From a virus, in IMG/VR virus record IMGVR_UViG_3300036521_000002, positions 1 to 24,698 of that record: 24,698 nt of DNA. One strand, written 5' to 3'. Made by a program: the position numbers and the translations under genes. The notes beneath the pieces are model-generated. The model had not been told where the DNA came from and made no database searches. It saw only the letters and a program-made list of their open reading frames with translations. Of the stretch, positions 7,159 through 14,658 are shown piece after piece. The number at the start of each line of letters is the position of its first letter. The first letter of the stretch is position 1.

Positions 7159-7415
7159 TCCCCACTCTCCTGAGCGGTGCGCGAGGCCCAGAACGCCACC
7201 GCGCCGAGGCCGAAGCCATCCGGGGCCGAAAAGTCCGCCGTCCAAAGAGCCCGCATCGAGCGATCGGCGGGAATGTCGGCCGCACCGACAATACGAAAGG
7301 GCACACCGGCCGGCGTGTCCTTGGCGGCGATGTCGTCGATGGAAAGGCCGGCACCAGGCGCGGGGATGATGACCGCGACGCCACCGTCGAGCGGGTAGAT
7401 GATGCGAAGATCCAT
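7155..7415 (-). CDS. small tail-fibre-associated protein (86 aa)
   Basis: An 86-residue protein beginning DLRIIYPLDGGVAVIIPAPG, then DTPAGVPFRIVGAADIPADR and a C-terminal W-T-A-D-F. The pattern RIIYPxDGGVAVIxPAPG...xPAGVPxxIVxxxDIPxDR is familiar from small conserved genes next to tail fibres of many temperate phages. Their function is not established. GAGGTG precedes the ATG. It forms a translationally coupled pair with the 90-aa gene after it and directly follows the fibre at 7424-8269, which suggests a role in fibre maturation. Confidence 0.75.
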   Translation of the reverse strand: MDLRIIYPLDGGVAVIIPAPGAGLSIDDIAAKDTPAGVPFRIVGAADIPADRSMRALWTADFSAPDGFGLGAVAFWASRTAQESGE

Positions 7416-7423
7416 GCTGCACC

Positions 7424-8269
7424 TCAGTGGAAGACGGCGACGCAGGCGCGGGCGAGATCGTTCTTCACCACCACGCCATTGGGCGAGCCGACTGCGAACA
7501 GCCGAACGCTGGCCGTGGTCGGTGGCGACGACGTGTTGGTCACCATCGACTGCACGGAGCCGCCATCGCCGTTGCCGCCGGCGAATACGGCGTAGTCGGC
7601 CGTCGGCAGCGGCGACGCGAAATTGACGGTGTAGTCGCCCGTGCCGTTGTCGGTGATGCTCGAAACGTTGTGAGCCCGGGTGATCGCAACGGTGCCCGTG
7701 CCGTTGAACCGCACCCAAGCCTTGGCAGCAGCCCTGTGTGCGCCGATGGCATCGGCTGTCCGCGCCGGCGTCATGGCGGTGGTGTCGTCAAGGCCTGCGG
7801 CGGCCTGAGCACTGGAAGACTTCGGCACCGTGATACTGCGATTGGCGGTCAGGTCACCGCCCCCGGCGGCGAGCCCGCCCCCGGTGATCGTGCGCGAAGT
7901 GGGCACAGCGACTGTCCCACCGGCTCCGCGAAAATCGACGGCCGCGGCCGCTGTCGCGACAATTCCGGTAGGGCCGACATAGCCTAGCCCACCCGCCGGC
8001 GGATCGCCGGAGCCGCCGAGCCAGCCGATGATGCGCATCACAATACGCTCGCCGTCGGCCTCCGCGGCGATCGCCGGCGCCCAACCATAGCCTTGCGGCC
8101 CGCCCGGACCGCGCAGCGGCTGCCAGGGGCCCCATTCGCCATCCGGCAGGCGGAAATGCAGGGAGAAGCCGTCGGCACCGCCCCACTCATGAGCCGGCAC
8201 CGGTCCCCGGGGTCCAGGGCTGCCGATAAGCCCGCCGCCCTCGACCTCGATCGTGTACTCTTCGCTCAC
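7424..8269 (-). CDS. tail fibre protein
   Basis: A 281-residue fibre. The N-terminus is a Gly/Pro-rich collagen-like stretch (GSPGPRGP). Residues 52-104 carry the LRGP...GWAP...AA..GE.IV...W.GG.GD..PAG module also found in the fibre at 5688-6842. Residues 139-175 have the LTANRSITVPKSSSAQAAAGLDDTTAMTPAR type sequence common in fibre shafts. Residues 183-281 form a beta-rich tip (AWVRFNGTGTVAI...YTVNFASPLPTADYAVFAG) typical of fibre C-termini. The start is GTG, overlapping the TGA of the BppU-like gene upstream (GTGA). It should bind a host surface receptor. Confidence 0.85.
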   Translation of the reverse strand: MSEEYTIEVEGGGLIGSPGPRGPVPAHEWGGADGFSLHFRLPDGEWGPWQPLRGPGGPQGYGWAPAIAAEADGERIVMRIIGWLGGSGDPPAGGLGYVGPTGIVATAAAAVDFRGAGGTVAVPTSRTITGGGLAAGGGDLTANRSITVPKSSSAQAAAGLDDTTAMTPARTADAIGAHRAAAKAWVRFNGTGTVAITRAHNVSSITDNGTGDYTVNFASPLPTADYAVFAGGNGDGGSVQSMVTNTSSPPTTASVRLFAVGSPNGVVVKNDLARACVAVFH

Positions 8270-8613
8270 CGCGTAACTCCCTGCTCGACCGTGAAGGTGC
8301 CGCGATACAGGCGCTTGCGTTCGGCATCAGGCGGGGTGATGACCAGATCGTGCACATAGGTCTGCGCCGGAAGCTGCGCGAGCTTCGCGGCCGCGAACAC
8401 GACCTGGAACTGCCCGGCCGCCGCGTCGATGACCACGAAGTCGCCGGCCGCGCTGGAGAATTCCACTTCGACGACGCGACTGGCAGCCTCCCGCCGCACA
8501 TGCATGCGGAACTGCCACCCGGTGATGTTCACCGGGCTTCCGGCGGCATCCTTCACCGCGAAGCGCCGGCCGCTGGCGGCGTTGTTCGTCACCGCAAAAT
8601 CCATACCCGCCAT
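8266..8613 (-). CDS. BppU-like baseplate/fibre-attachment protein (115 aa)
   Basis: A 115-residue beta-rich protein with the layout of BppU N-terminal-type domains: RRFAVKDAAGSPVNITGWQF near the start, a middle GDFVVIDAAAGQFQVVF, and a terminal PAQTYVHDLVITPPD...YRGTFTVEQGVTR. These domains usually join fibres to the baseplate. Its stop overlaps the GTG of the next fibre gene. The neighbouring fibre at 5688-6842 has a similar domain fused to its N-terminus, supporting the idea that this protein and the next one work as a split version of that fibre. Family assignment rests on pattern only. Confidence 0.7.
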   Translation of the reverse strand: MAGMDFAVTNNAASGRRFAVKDAAGSPVNITGWQFRMHVRREAASRVVEVEFSSAAGDFVVIDAAAGQFQVVFAAAKLAQLPAQTYVHDLVITPPDAERKRLYRGTFTVEQGVTR

Positions 8614-8616
8614 GGA

Positions 8617-9507
8617 TCACGCCCCCCCAGGCAGCGGCCCGGTGCTGATGACGTAGGGATAGGCGATGTTGGCCGGCCGGGTCTCGGTGTCGCCCGACAC
8701 CACGGCCTCAACATCCATCTCGAAGCCGGAATCTATCGTGTCCATCCCGGCCGCGGTTCGCTTCTCTCCGGCCTTGGAGAGCCGGGCGAAACCGACCTGC
8801 GAGGGATGGCTGGGCGCCGGAGATTCGATGCCGCGCCCGGTGAAGGTCGGCGACGTCTCGCCGCTGTTGAGCACCATCTCGGGCGAGGTCGTCTTCGGCC
8901 GCGCCGTGGCGTAGTCCTGCCAGGATCCGAGGGTCCGCCCTGCCGCCAGGCCGCGCAGAAAAGCCCCGCCGAGGTTCGGCACGCGGAAGGTCGTGGCCCC
9001 GTCTCCCGCCGAATACATGCCCTGATAGGCGTTGGCGGGGTTCAGCCATTGCGCATCGGTCACGAGCATAGCGCTCGTGAGCGCGTGCGCCCACAGGGCG
9101 GGATAATCCGCGCGCAACCGCAGGCCTCCGTCGGCGAGCAATGTGTTTGCTGGCGCGACCAGCCCGGTGAAAGGCCAGATCAGCCCCGCCGGCAGCACGG
9201 CCGGCGAGAGCTCGGGAGCCGACGCATTGGCCAAGGCAATCGCGCGGATCGCCTTGTAGAGCATCTGGTCGTCGGCGTTGTCCTCCGGGATCGCAGCGGC
9301 CCGTATCACCACCCGGATCTGCGCCACCAGCTTGTTCAGGAAGCGCGCGGCAATCCAGGTGCCATCGCGGCGCGAGGGATCGGTACAGTCGCCGAACCAG
9401 GTGTCGTCGGTCCCGTAGTCGCCCGCCGGCTCTTCCGGGCGGGTCGGGCGGGCGAGGGTGCCCAGGCTGCCGTTGAAAAGCGAGCCGGGACCAAGAAGAT
9501 CCGTCAT
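8617..9507 (-). CDS. tail fibre protein with phage tail-collar domain
   Basis: A 296-residue protein. Residues 108-184 match the tail-collar pattern: PAGLIWPFTG, L-A-D-G-G, YPALWAHA and DGATTFRVPNLGGAFLRG. R-T-L-G-S-W-Q follows, and the C-terminus has ETRPANIAYPYVI, the usual ETRPxNxAxxYxI end of collar fibres. The N-terminal 90 residues, with several acidic and aromatic residues, probably attach it to the baseplate. It directly follows the gp48-like gene with a 4-base ATGA overlap, as the fibre gene does in Mu. Role: short or long tail fibre for host recognition. Confidence 0.88.
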   Translation of the reverse strand: MTDLLGPGSLFNGSLGTLARPTRPEEPAGDYGTDDTWFGDCTDPSRRDGTWIAARFLNKLVAQIRVVIRAAAIPEDNADDQMLYKAIRAIALANASAPELSPAVLPAGLIWPFTGLVAPANTLLADGGLRLRADYPALWAHALTSAMLVTDAQWLNPANAYQGMYSAGDGATTFRVPNLGGAFLRGLAAGRTLGSWQDYATARPKTTSPEMVLNSGETSPTFTGRGIESPAPSHPSQVGFARLSKAGEKRTAAGMDTIDSGFEMDVEAVVSGDTETRPANIAYPYVISTGPLPGGA

Positions 9508-10133
9508 GCCACTACCTCATAGATCGGCTCGACATGAGCCTGAATGACCCGCCCGAGCAGGCAGAACAGCGCTGAAAGGTCTGGTTCGCAGGCCAGGTAT
9601 CCGCCGGCCTGCAGGCATCCGGCCTGCGAGGCCGGGTCGAAGCTGCCGTGAAAGGCGGGGGAGGCGGAGAGCACCACGACGATGCGGATGCTGGCGCCGC
9701 CCGGCCCGCCCGTCTGGTCGCCGCCGGCAAAGGCGCCGCCGGCCTGCGCGCCGCAGAACCCGTTGGGGATACAGGCTACCGACCAGCCCGCTCGCGCCGC
9801 GACAGCGACGATATCGGCGCAACGCGAGCGCTCGCCGCCGCGCACCTTGGCGCAGATCTCCCCATAGGGGTCGCAGGGGTCGGGCAGGCCGTAGTCGGCC
9901 AGCCATTCCGGCCGCGTCTCCACCATGCTGGCGCAGAAGGCCTCCTCCATCGCCGCGCAGATGCGGGCGTTCATGAAGGCGAAGAGGTGCGCGAGCGCGC
10001 GCCAGAACCGCCAGCGCACACCGCCGGGCCGCGTGTCCCACGCCCGCCCGCGCGGCTGCAGCGCCATCAGCACCCCATGGCACTGGTCGAGATCGGGGCA
10101 GATGTCTGGTGCCGCACCGGTGCCGCAGGTCAT
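9504..10133 (-). CDS. baseplate protein of the Mu gp48 / YmfQ (DUF2313) family
   Basis: A baseplate component that in this family sits between the gp47/J wedge protein and the fibres. The visible family pattern is ALQPRGRAWDTRPG near the N-terminus, a helix FWRALAHLFAFMNARICAAMEEAF, then ETRPEWLADYGLPDPCDPYGE and a C-terminal half with a hydrophobic beta strand (RIVVVLSA). The ATG at 10131-10133 is chosen because GAGG lies nine bases upstream; the in-frame GTG nine bases further up would leave no space for an RBS. The 209-residue form has 13 cysteines, high for a virion protein. Gene order (after gp47, overlapping the collar fibre gene by ATGA) supports the call. Confidence 0.85.
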   Translation of the reverse strand: MTCGTGAAPDICPDLDQCHGVLMALQPRGRAWDTRPGGVRWRFWRALAHLFAFMNARICAAMEEAFCASMVETRPEWLADYGLPDPCDPYGEICAKVRGGERSRCADIVAVAARAGWSVACIPNGFCGAQAGGAFAGGDQTGGPGGASIRIVVVLSASPAFHGSFDPASQAGCLQAGGYLACEPDLSALFCLLGRVIQAHVEPIYEVVA

Positions 10134-10148
10134 CGCCGCCACCCTCGC

Positions 10149-11258
10149 TTACGCCTCGAAATAAAGGGAGCCGAGCACCGGCACGGCGCCGGTCGGCACC
10201 ACCAGGTCGGTGCCGGGCGCGGTGAGGCTGTGCCGCTCTTCGCCGGTGGCGTTCGCGACCGCCTGCCACGCCCATGACCTTGACCATATCTGCGGCGTGG
10301 CGAGGAAGGGCTGACCGGACAGCGTTTCGGCACCGCCGCTCACACGGGCCAGCCGCCGGAAGGTGTCGGCGAGTTCGGCCTCGACGGCGGCACGCACCAC
10401 GCCCGTGTCGGGCGAAAGCCCGGCGACGCGGATGTCGATGGGAAAGGGCCATGCCGCCGCCACCTCCACCTCGCACCCGGCCGGCACCTCGGCGGCCAGC
10501 GCCAGCCGCACCGGATCGAGATCCTCGGGGCGCGGAATGCCGTTCGGCCGCCGGTCGTCGAAGAGCGGAAACACCCGCACCGTGCCGCGGCCAGCCCAGC
10601 GCGGCTCGACATAGACGCGCGTCACCCCCGGCACAGACGACGCCCAGGTGACGTAGTCCGCCGGCGCGCCGCCGCGCGGGGGAAAGCGTTTGCGGAACAG
10701 GATGCGGGCGCGCAGCGCCTCGAGGTCCTCGACATCGGCGCCGCCGGCCAGCCCGTCGGGCCCAACCTCGGCCGAGGCCGAGCCGGTGACGCCGGAAAGG
10801 GCGGTCAGCGCCGTGCCTGCCAGGCTGCTGCCGGCAAGCCCGTCCGCCACCGCCACCACGGGAATGTCGAGCGTCGCCGCACCGAGTGTGGCGCCGCCGG
10901 CAAGCGCGCGAAACCGCCGGCCGTCAGAGCGCTCGAAGATCGCTCCCGCAAGGACCGACACCGGCCCGACCGTGATCAGCCGGGCCGTGCCGCCCGCGGC
11001 CGCTGCGGGGCGGCGGGACAGGCCCATGTCCTCGGCATGCCGCACGAGCCAGGCCTCGCTGGTTGCGGTCGAGGCGAAGAGCTGCTCCATGCCCCAGGCG
11101 AGCTTGCCGAACACCTCGTGGATGGCTCCGGCCACCACCTTGGCGGTCGGCGTGACATTGTTCGGCCAGATCCACGCATCGGAGCCGGGAAGCTCGGCGC
11201 GAAAGCCGGCGCGGGCCCGGGCGATCAGCTCGGGGAGGGTCGGGATGGAAAGTGCCAT
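10149..11258 (-). CDS. baseplate wedge protein J-like (Mu gp47 family)
   Basis: A 369-residue wedge protein of the contractile-tail baseplate, equivalent to P2 gpJ, Mu gp47 and T4 gp6. Family hallmarks are PTLPELIARARAGFRAELPG at the N-terminus, SEAWLVRHAEDMGLSRRPA (68-86), and the Baseplate_J core at about 178-230 (DLEALRARILFRKRFPPRGG, then ADYVTWASSVPGVTRVYVEP and GTVRVFPL). Length matches the family. GGGGA precedes the ATG. It lies 11 bases after the gp46-like gene and 15 bases before the gp48-like one, in canonical order. Confidence 0.95.
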   Translation of the reverse strand: MALSIPTLPELIARARAGFRAELPGSDAWIWPNNVTPTAKVVAGAIHEVFGKLAWGMEQLFASTATSEAWLVRHAEDMGLSRRPAAAAGGTARLITVGPVSVLAGAIFERSDGRRFRALAGGATLGAATLDIPVVAVADGLAGSSLAGTALTALSGVTGSASAEVGPDGLAGGADVEDLEALRARILFRKRFPPRGGAPADYVTWASSVPGVTRVYVEPRWAGRGTVRVFPLFDDRRPNGIPRPEDLDPVRLALAAEVPAGCEVEVAAAWPFPIDIRVAGLSPDTGVVRAAVEAELADTFRRLARVSGGAETLSGQPFLATPQIWSRSWAWQAVANATGEERHSLTAPGTDLVVPTGAVPVLGSLYFEA

Positions 11259-11269
11259 TTAATCCCCGC

Positions 11270-11842
11270 TCAGCGGTCGGCAGCCTGCCGCCAATAGATG
11301 TCGAAGCGCCGGTCGAAAGTGTGGGAGCCATCTCGCCCATAGAGCGCCACGGTCAGTTCCAGCCGGCCTTCGGCCTCGACGGCGGCGGCGGATAGCTCGA
11401 TCCGCGCGACTGCCTGTTGGCGCAGCAGCGGATCGAGTGCCTCTCGTGCATAGATTTCCGCTGCGCGGGCGGTGCGATAGGTGAGGGGCGACCGTTCCAG
11501 CAGCCACAGATGCGAGCCGAGGTCGGTCTCGCCGTCATCGGCGCGCAGGTCGATGCCGTCTCCCCACCAGCCGCGCGGATCGCCATCGTCGAGGCGTGGC
11601 GGCAGGCCGCCAGGTCCACCGGTCGCGGTCTGCGCCTCCGGCGGCGCGCGCCGATCCGTGAACAGCGCCAGCACCACGGCTGTTTCAAGCGCCCTCTCGG
11701 CGGCGAGCCCCCCGGAATTCAGCGGCGCGCCGGGGCCGGCGAGGCTCCAATCGGCCGCGCCCTCGGCGGGCTGCCAGAGGCTGTCCCACAGCAGCAAGGG
11801 CTGCTCACTGCAGCCCTCGGCCACGCGCATGCGCACATCCAT
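11270..11842 (-). CDS. baseplate protein of the Mu GP46 family
   Basis: A 190-residue protein in the position of Mu gp46. Features are an N-terminal LLLWDSLWQPAEGAADW, a central LETAVVLALFTDRRAPPE, DPRGWWGDGI, then GSHLWLLERSPLTYRTARAAEIYAREALDPLL and a C-terminal strand pair. The ETAVxxxLFTDxRA..D and RGWWGDxx..GS.LWLL patterns are diagnostic of the family. By gene order it corresponds to the baseplate wedge protein of P2 gpW/T4 gp25 type; that equivalence is inferred. GAGGTGAGCG precedes the ATG. It sits 17 bases after gp45-like and 11 bases before gp47-like. Confidence 0.92.
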   Translation of the reverse strand: MDVRMRVAEGCSEQPLLLWDSLWQPAEGAADWSLAGPGAPLNSGGLAAERALETAVVLALFTDRRAPPEAQTATGGPGGLPPRLDDGDPRGWWGDGIDLRADDGETDLGSHLWLLERSPLTYRTARAAEIYAREALDPLLRQQAVARIELSAAAVEAEGRLELTVALYGRDGSHTFDRRFDIYWRQAADR

Positions 11843-11859
11843 CGCTCACCTCGTGACCG

Positions 11860-12351
11860 TCAGAGGACGGCGAAAACCTTGGAAGATGGCCCCGCGACGG
11901 TGACGACCGGCACGCCGCCAGCGGCACCGAGATCGACGCGGGGCGCCGTCACCGTCACGCGCGCCGTGGATGTGATGGTGATGTCGGCTTCGCCAACGAT
12001 ATCGAGCTTCGCCGCGACAACCCGGATGTTCTTCTCCACCAGCGAGACGATCGCACCGGAGGCGTCGTAGATCGCCGTCGCGCCTGCCGCGAGGCCGGCG
12101 GGCCGGGTGCCAGCCTGCTCGCCGCCGAGAAAGAGCGCCCGATCAGAGCGCCCGCCCAGCGACAGGAGCAGCCCCTCGGAGCCCGAGGGCGGCACCGAGG
12201 TAAAGCCGTGGGGCTGCGGCCGGTGCACGCGCTCGAAGGCTTCGGATTTCAGCCCGCGCGCGCCGACCATTTGCTGCGTGCCGGCATCGTCCACCGATAC
12301 CAGCGTCGCCCGGCGCAGCATGCCGCGCTGCCCGTCATAATAGCCGGTCAT
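11860..12351 (-). CDS. baseplate spike/assembly protein V-like (Mu gp45 family)
   Basis: A 163-residue central spike protein expected to form the trimeric membrane-piercing tip. Family marks are MLRRATLVSVDDAGTQQMVGARGL near the N-terminus, FERVHRPQPHGFTSVPPSGSEG (39-60), LGGRSDRALFLG, RPAGLAAGATAIYDASGAIV, and a C-terminal repetitive beta region (about 107-140, ADITITSTARVTVTAPRVDL) typical of the beta-helical spike. The ATG overlaps the stop of the hub gene (ATGA). The long upstream in-frame extension reaching 12945 is a shadow of the hub gene. Confidence 0.93.
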   Translation of the reverse strand: MTGYYDGQRGMLRRATLVSVDDAGTQQMVGARGLKSEAFERVHRPQPHGFTSVPPSGSEGLLLSLGGRSDRALFLGGEQAGTRPAGLAAGATAIYDASGAIVSLVEKNIRVVAAKLDIVGEADITITSTARVTVTAPRVDLGAAGGVPVVTVAGPSSKVFAVL

Positions 12352-13406
12352 TGCTCGGCTCCCGCGCCGGACTGCCAGCCGGCGCCGGACTTGCCGCCCT
12401 TGCTGGCCTTGGCGCCATAGGCCTTCGGGTCGACCAGCGTGAGGGCGGAGAGCGAGCCGTCGCGCTCCGATTGCGTCCAGGTGACGGACTCCAGCAACAT
12501 GTCTTGGTGCACGGCCAGCGACGGGCTCTCCACATAGACCAGCCGGCCCGGCTCCCAGACCGTGCCACCCTCGTCGCGAAAGCCCTGCACGGTGACATTG
12601 CAACGCAGCGAGGCGCCGGATTGGCGGTCGCGCCGGTTCTTCGCCCTTCGGTCGGCGCGGCTGTCGTCGATATCCTCTTCCATCACGATGATCAGCGGCC
12701 GGTGCCGATCGACCGAAGGGTCGTTCGCCGCCCGCTCGATCTCCAGCGCGGAAGGCCCGTGCCCGTCCGGCCGCTGTCCGCGCACCACATAGCGGGAATA
12801 ACGGTTCGACCAGTTGTGGTCGGCGTCGGCCTGAAGAATGTTGCGGCCCTCGATCAGCGCGCCGGCGTGCCGTTGCCGCCCGCCGCGTGTGATGAGGATG
12901 CCGCCATCTGCCTGGCCGCACAGGGTGAGCCCCTGCGAGCGACACAGGCGCTCGACGGCGGCGAAAGCGGTCTCGCCGGGCACCAGCCGCGCAACAGGGA
13001 TCCTCTCCAGCTTCTCGTCACTTCGGACACCGATGCCGAACTTGTCCAGCTCGTCGGCGATATCGATCACGGTGCGGTTCCGCCACTCGCCGGTCGGGTG
13101 CTCGGCGGACGAATCGACGAAGTCCGCCGACTTCGACCGCCCCTCGATGAGGGCGGAACGCTCGCGCGCGCCGAGCCGCGGATTGTAGCGGTCGACATAG
13201 CCTTCGAGCACAGGCGAACCTGAGAGGGCGATCGCCACCTTTTTGCCGGCACCGAAGGTCCATCGCGTGACGCCCGGCCCGCCCTCGTGCACGCATTCAA
13301 GGCTGAAAGAGCGGGCCGCCTCGTTCATCGCCGCCCGCACCTCGACCCGTTTCCACGAAACATAGGCGGAGCCCCCGGCGCTGACCGAGACGGTTTCGGC
13401 TCCCAT
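12348..13406 (-). CDS. baseplate hub protein (Mu gpP/gp44 family)
   Basis: A 352-residue hub protein; Mu gp44 is structurally like T4 gp27 and forms the ring that connects spike and tail tube. Visible features are GSAYVSWKRVEVRAAMNEAARSF at 12-34, GKKVAIALSGSPVLEGYVDR (the insertion loop), and ARERSALIEGRSKSADFVDS. A middle domain has TAFAAVERLCRSQGLTLCG and the C-terminus contains ESVTWTQSERDGSLSALTLVDP. The Ala/Gly/Lys-rich tail after residue 335 is probably disordered. GGAG lies eight bases before the ATG. It sits between the N-like gene and the spike gene in canonical Mu order. Confidence 0.92.
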   Translation of the reverse strand: MGAETVSVSAGGSAYVSWKRVEVRAAMNEAARSFSLECVHEGGPGVTRWTFGAGKKVAIALSGSPVLEGYVDRYNPRLGARERSALIEGRSKSADFVDSSAEHPTGEWRNRTVIDIADELDKFGIGVRSDEKLERIPVARLVPGETAFAAVERLCRSQGLTLCGQADGGILITRGGRQRHAGALIEGRNILQADADHNWSNRYSRYVVRGQRPDGHGPSALEIERAANDPSVDRHRPLIIVMEEDIDDSRADRRAKNRRDRQSGASLRCNVTVQGFRDEGGTVWEPGRLVYVESPSLAVHQDMLLESVTWTQSERDGSLSALTLVDPKAYGAKASKGGKSGAGWQSGAGAEQ

Positions 13407-13419
13407 GGTCGTCGCTCCG

Positions 13420-14634
13420 TCAGGATATCAGCGCCTCGAAGCGCGCAGGTATGAAGCTCGGATGCGGGACGCCGTTCCGGGCGACGATCTCCGCAGCCCG
13501 CGCCGGATCGCCATACAGCCGCCAGGCCCACCAGAGCGAGGGCATGGAGCGCGGCGCCTCGACGATGGCCACCGGGGCAAGATCGGTTATCAGGCGGGTG
13601 AGATAATCGCAGGTCACGCCGCGCAGGTTGGCAAGCGCCACATAGAGATCCGCCGTGGCGGCACCGATGCACAACGACATCTCGGCCGCGAAGATCTCGG
13701 CCACATCCGCCCGCGCCGACACACCATCGGGCCGCGAGGCATAGCTCATACGGCACACGCTTTCCGCATAAGCGGCGAGAGCTGCAAGCCGGGCGGCCTG
13801 CGCGACGGCGGACACTGCGTCGAGCGTGACCCGCGTCGTCGGCGTGCGCGCAAGGCCGGATGGTTCGACCGGAACGGCGGCTAGATCGGCCATCGCGCGG
13901 ACGGCAGCTCGCTGCTCCATCCCCTCGGCAAGGCTCGACGTCGCCGCAAAGAGACGGTCCACTGTGTCCGGCGCCGCGCCGTACCCTCGCGACAGCAGCA
14001 CGGGGGCGTCGGCGTCGAGGCTTGTGACCGCGTCGCGGACCTTTGCCGAGACTGCCGGATCGACGGTTTCCATCAGCCGCACCGCCTCGATGCCGGCGGC
14101 CGCGTCACGCAGCCTGGCGACGGTCGCGTCCGCCACCCTTTCGGGCCGGCCGGCGATATCGGCCTGCCGGGTGAAGGCCCTGCGGGACGGTTCCAGCAGA
14201 GCGGCCGCCGTACCGTAGACAAGACTGGCCGCCGAGCCGACCGTGGCGAGGCCGAGCGCTGCCCCCTCGCGCATGAAGGAGAGCCGCACGCCGACATAGC
14301 CATGCCGGTCGCCCTCGCGGCGCGGCTCCACCGACAGGCAGCGCACATGGCGCGGACCGATCAGCGGCAGCACCAGCATGCCGGGGTCCGGCCGGGTGCA
14401 GGTCGCGACGAGCGCGAGATAGGCGGCGTCGGTCCGGTCGCCATGGATATAGGCGTCGACCTCATAGGAGCGCGCTGCCTCGCCCATATCCTCGAGGAAG
14501 GGCTCATCGCGCATGGGGAATTCATGCACGACGACGCGGCGCCCACCCACCTCGCGATCTTCCTCGACCTCGAAAGGCACGCCCCGGAATGAGGCCGGCA
14601 GCAGGTCGGCGAGCCAGTCGCGGCACGTAGCCAT
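13420..14634 (-). CDS. tail/DNA circularisation protein N-like (Mu gpN family)
   Basis: A 404-residue tail protein carrying the DNA_circ_N domain at residues 5-110: W-L-A-D-L-L-P-A-S-FRGVPFEVE, then GGRRVVVHEFPMRDEPFLEDMG, then YEVDAYIHGD and GMLVLPLIGPRHVRC. The name is historical; in Mu the protein is needed for tail assembly and lies between tape measure and hub. The rest is helical and Ala-rich, with a conserved-looking SRGYGAAPDTVDRLFAATSSLAEG stretch and a C-terminal PSLWWAWRLYGDPARAAEIVARNGVPHPSFIPA, which resembles a short LysM-like or tail-tip segment. The ATG at 14632-14634 is preferred over an upstream TTG because GGGAG lies seven bases ahead. Confidence 0.92.
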   Translation of the reverse strand: MATCRDWLADLLPASFRGVPFEVEEDREVGGRRVVVHEFPMRDEPFLEDMGEAARSYEVDAYIHGDRTDAAYLALVATCTRPDPGMLVLPLIGPRHVRCLSVEPRREGDRHGYVGVRLSFMREGAALGLATVGSAASLVYGTAAALLEPSRRAFTRQADIAGRPERVADATVARLRDAAAGIEAVRLMETVDPAVSAKVRDAVTSLDADAPVLLSRGYGAAPDTVDRLFAATSSLAEGMEQRAAVRAMADLAAVPVEPSGLARTPTTRVTLDAVSAVAQAARLAALAAYAESVCRMSYASRPDGVSARADVAEIFAAEMSLCIGAATADLYVALANLRGVTCDYLTRLITDLAPVAIVEAPRSMPSLWWAWRLYGDPARAAEIVARNGVPHPSFIPARFEALIS

Positions 14635-14658
14635 GGGCAATCTCCCAAGCGGGTAGGG

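Noticed and set aside
8350-9522. 390-codon open frame on the plus strand
   Set aside because: It is antisense to the BppU-like and collar fibre genes, with His/Arg/Gly-rich low-quality sequence.
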